Shown piece by piece: positions 61,866 to 64,000 of a DNA stretch of 64,000 bases (its first letter is position 1; the number at the start of each line of letters is the position of its first letter). The notes under the pieces are model-generated. The model saw only the letters and a list, made by a program, of their open reading frames with translations, was not told the DNA's origin and did not search any database. The position numbers were made by a program, and so were the translations under genes. Source of the stretch: Paralithodes platypus (Eukaryota; Arthropoda; Malacostraca; Decapoda; Lithodidae); NCBI GenBank assembly GCA_032716605.1, contig CM064495.1:46183524-46247523 (forward strand). Direction: 5' to 3'.

Positions 61866-62529
61866 GATTAGTGTCCCTCCAAAGTTAGTTTCCCACCCCC
61901 TCAAAAAAATAGGAGGGAAGAGGGAAAAATGCCGTGAGAGATCATATGTCTCAGTAAATAGTTGTTTTTGTACATCCTGGAGAAAGAGACAAGGGTGGAG
62001 GAGGGTGGAGGGGTTAGGGTTAAACGACAGGCGATTGTCGTTCGAGGGAGCGTAGGTGGGTGTGGGCGTGGGTGGGTGGAAGGTGAATGGATGGTGGATA
62101 GGTCGAATGTGAGAGTGGACGAAGGTTGTAGGGTGAGAGTGGGTGGCATTTTTTAATTTTTCTCTCAATATCTATATATAAGTCTGTTAGACATGTAAAC
62201 CAGTGAATTTGCTGCTTGGCGGGCAACGATGATGTTCGGAGGGCAACTGGCAGATGGTGCAGGTGGGCCACTTGTCATCAGTAGAAACCCCACTAGATCG
62301 CTAACCGCTGCCATATTGACGCCACTGGAGTCATTAGCCTCACTTTGCAACCTATTAATGACTATACCCATAACAAATACTTGTAGCATACTGGTACAGG
62401 ATATGCTGTATACCTAGGTCTGTGTATCTAGATTACGCTGTACATGGCCACAAATAATATATTACCCAATTGTTTAATCATTACGGCCCCGAAGAAAAAA
62501 GATAACCCATCTCTAGTATCACAAGATCG
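61866..62529. other. No gene seen
   Basis: Short overlapping ORFs on both strands without motifs. A G- and T-rich patch (GTGGGTGTGGGCGTGGGTGG) lies at 62053. Confidence 0.45.
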
Positions 62530-62735
62530 CTATACTCTGTTTAATTTCATCAGACGGTAAATTGAATCCTTTAGCAACTAATGTTGTTTATAATTAATGG
62601 ACAAATATGAAACTACTATGTCTCTGCATCATATTAAGACCAAGTGTATACAATTAGCACCATATTTCACTACAAAAACTTCAAAATAACTGAGAAATCT
62701 TGATGGGAACTTTGCAATTTACCGTCAGTTGAAAA
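62530..62735. mobile_element. CACTATAC-type MITE, reverse and uninterrupted
   Basis: GCTATACTCTGTTTAATTTC, ATCAGACGGTAAATTGAATC at the left and TTGCAATTTACCGTCAGTTG at the right. Its centre TCTGCATCATATTAAGACCA is the exact empty counterpart of the insertion at 12226-12437. The outermost right bases are lost in an A-rich run. Confidence 0.88.
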
Positions 62736-62999
62736 AAAACAAAAAAACAAGTCTAGTCACCACACTTGGTTACTATGATCATGAACTTACACTGTTTATA
62801 TTCACACAACATACCACGAGCCTAGACTCATCATGATGCCGACGGTACCGCTTTAGTTTTGACCATATACAATAACATACATTACTATTCTTTGTTAATC
62901 CTAAAACTATCTGGTCCGACATCTTGTGAGTTATCTAATTTGTTTAATGATTATTGAGGATTTTGCTTGATTGTGCCATTATCGAGCAATGCATTTTAG
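62736..62999. other. No gene seen
   Basis: Unique AT-rich sequence between two elements. Confidence 0.5.
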
Positions 63000-63265
63000 C
63001 TTGTCCTCAAGGCTAGCAAAAACGCCTTCTCAAGCTTCCTTTACACTAAAAATACCCACCAATGCCCCCTTCAATCTAAATGTGTACATTTTCGATCAAA
63101 TATTGTCCTAGCCAAAAGCCGATTACTTCTAATTTACAGGCTCGCTATCGCTCGCCCCGAAACAGAAATCAAAACCTAAATGGGGTGAAGGGTCTGAATT
63201 AATGGGGTGAATCATCTAAAATCTCCAAGCTAATGGAGCGAAACAGGGAAGGGACAAAATAGGGT
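63000..63265 (-). mobile_element. Hairpin TTAA element, degenerate
   Basis: CAAGCTTCC, GTGTACATTTTCGATCAA, GGCTCGCTATCGCTCGCC and AATGGGGTGAAGGGTCT keep the reverse order of the family. The box is perfect while the hairpins are eroded. Confidence 0.75.
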
Positions 63266-63346
63266 TAACTGTGCGAGAAACAGTTATGCCACATCTTACT
63301 TACTGAACTGTGATTTGATGTTATGGTGGAATACATTGCCAAGTGG

Positions 63347-63428
63347 TAGGAGGGTGAGTGGTAGGAGGAGGGTGAGTGGTAGGAGGAGGGTGAGTGGTAG
63401 GAGGAGGCTGAGTGGATGTGAATGGTAG
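63347..63428. repeat. 18-bp minisatellite
   Basis: About four units of GTGGTAGGAGGAGGGTGA next to the tail of the CR1-like copy. Confidence 0.88.
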
Positions 63429-63429
63429 A

Positions 63430-64000
63430 AGGAGGGTACAAAGGAGTACAAAGGAAATCAAGCAACAACAGATCTAGTGACCCTTCTAGGTTGCTTGTCC
63501 TCCAAAACACTGAGGATCAAGTGTCCAAACAGTGGTTTAGAGTGGGTAAGGGAACATTGGCAAGGGAACTACTGCCCTGGAACTAATGTCCGTGGCAGGA
63601 TTAGGAAGTTAGTAGGGGACAGATGGGTTAGTAACTGAGGGGGGGATAAAATAAAGTAATTCATTTACAAACGCAGTCAGTCGCGGGTTTGATGCGAGAT
63701 ATTTGTCTAGGCGGAGTTTAGATGAATCAACGGTGATGCAGTCTATAACGCTTCGGAGAAGCCCATTCCACAAGTTGACAACTCGATTGAAGAAGAAATT
63801 CTTAGATTCGTGTGAGTTAAAAGATTTACCAATAATTTTGCAACCGTTTCCCCGCGTGTAATTAGCTTGGTCGATAGTGAAGTACTTACTACAGTTCATA
63901 TTGTCGATGCCTTTGATGATTTTGAATACTTGAATTAAGTCACCTCTTAATCTGCGCTGGGTTAAAGGAAATAGATTTAATTCTCTAAGACGCTCTTCGT
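63430..64000 (-). mobile_element. CR1-like LINE 3' end, continues past window edge
   Basis: From the right edge inward on the minus strand: RT C-terminal codons, 3' UTR, then the tail GGTACAAAGGAGTACAAAGG at 63437. It extends beyond the window, so a longer copy may follow. Confidence 0.9.
63609..64000 (-). pseudogene. CR1-like reverse transcriptase C-terminus, partial at edge
   Basis: Reads RLRELNLFPLTQRRLRGDLI, then NMNCSKYFTIDQANY, NGCKIIGKSFNSHESKNFFF, NRVVNLWNGLLRSVIDC and LRLDKYLASNPRLTAFVNEL, ending PSVTNPSVPY. The reading frame is intact through the stop, unlike the copy at 16325, so this is the better guide to the family's C-terminus. The catalytic part would lie outside the window. 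Confidence 0.88.

Overview
This 64 kb window is repeat-dense eukaryotic DNA with no host gene that I can name. The best guess for source is an arthropod, probably a decapod crustacean. The reasons are an interstitial TTAGG array (the arthropod telomere unit), very long (GA)n, (CA)n and (TA)n microsatellites, several LINE clades with CR1-, Jockey- and RTE-like signatures, and dozens of short non-autonomous DNA elements. I see no bacterial operons, rRNA, intact tRNA or CRISPR. The species is inference.

Layout. 1-12.1 kb holds several families of TTAA-flanked elements, a 3.2 kb satellite of 53-bp units apparently amplified from the end of one such element, a 1 kb array of 7-mers, a TAAATACA-type array, a 26-bp minisatellite and a TTAGG array. 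12.1-21.1 kb is retrotransposon-rich: a minus-strand EN-RT LINE with poly-A tail and nearly continuous reading, CR1-like 3' ends facing tail to tail, a 600-bp palindrome, and a broken RTE-like LINE. 21.2-29 kb holds microsatellites, a tRNA-like SINE candidate, a 511-bp retroposon flanked by 12-bp target duplications, more TTAA elements and a hammerhead-like motif. 29-40 kb is dominated by strand-biased purine or pyrimidine tracts, with a SINE-derived 29-bp minisatellite and two unique islands. 40-55 kb mixes MITEs, a further LINE fragment and minisatellites. 55.3-58.4 kb is a hAT-like inverted-repeat element inserted in a CATA microsatellite. 58.8-59.3 kb is a foldback element. The last part is pyrimidine-rich, then a unique island, then the 3' end of another CR1-like copy.

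The most interesting content is the TTAA-element biology. About 20 copies or fragments of one family share a GCGA-rich box followed by two perfect hairpins, and one copy shows a compensatory pair of changes. A second family (TTAACCC ends) can be shown to have inserted at TTAA by comparison with two empty copies of the host repeat, and one of its ends seeds the large satellite. Short ORFs across the window are mostly low-complexity translations of repeats. Three short coding-like stretches (23.5, 26.5 and 35.5 kb) are flagged as possible exons with low confidence.
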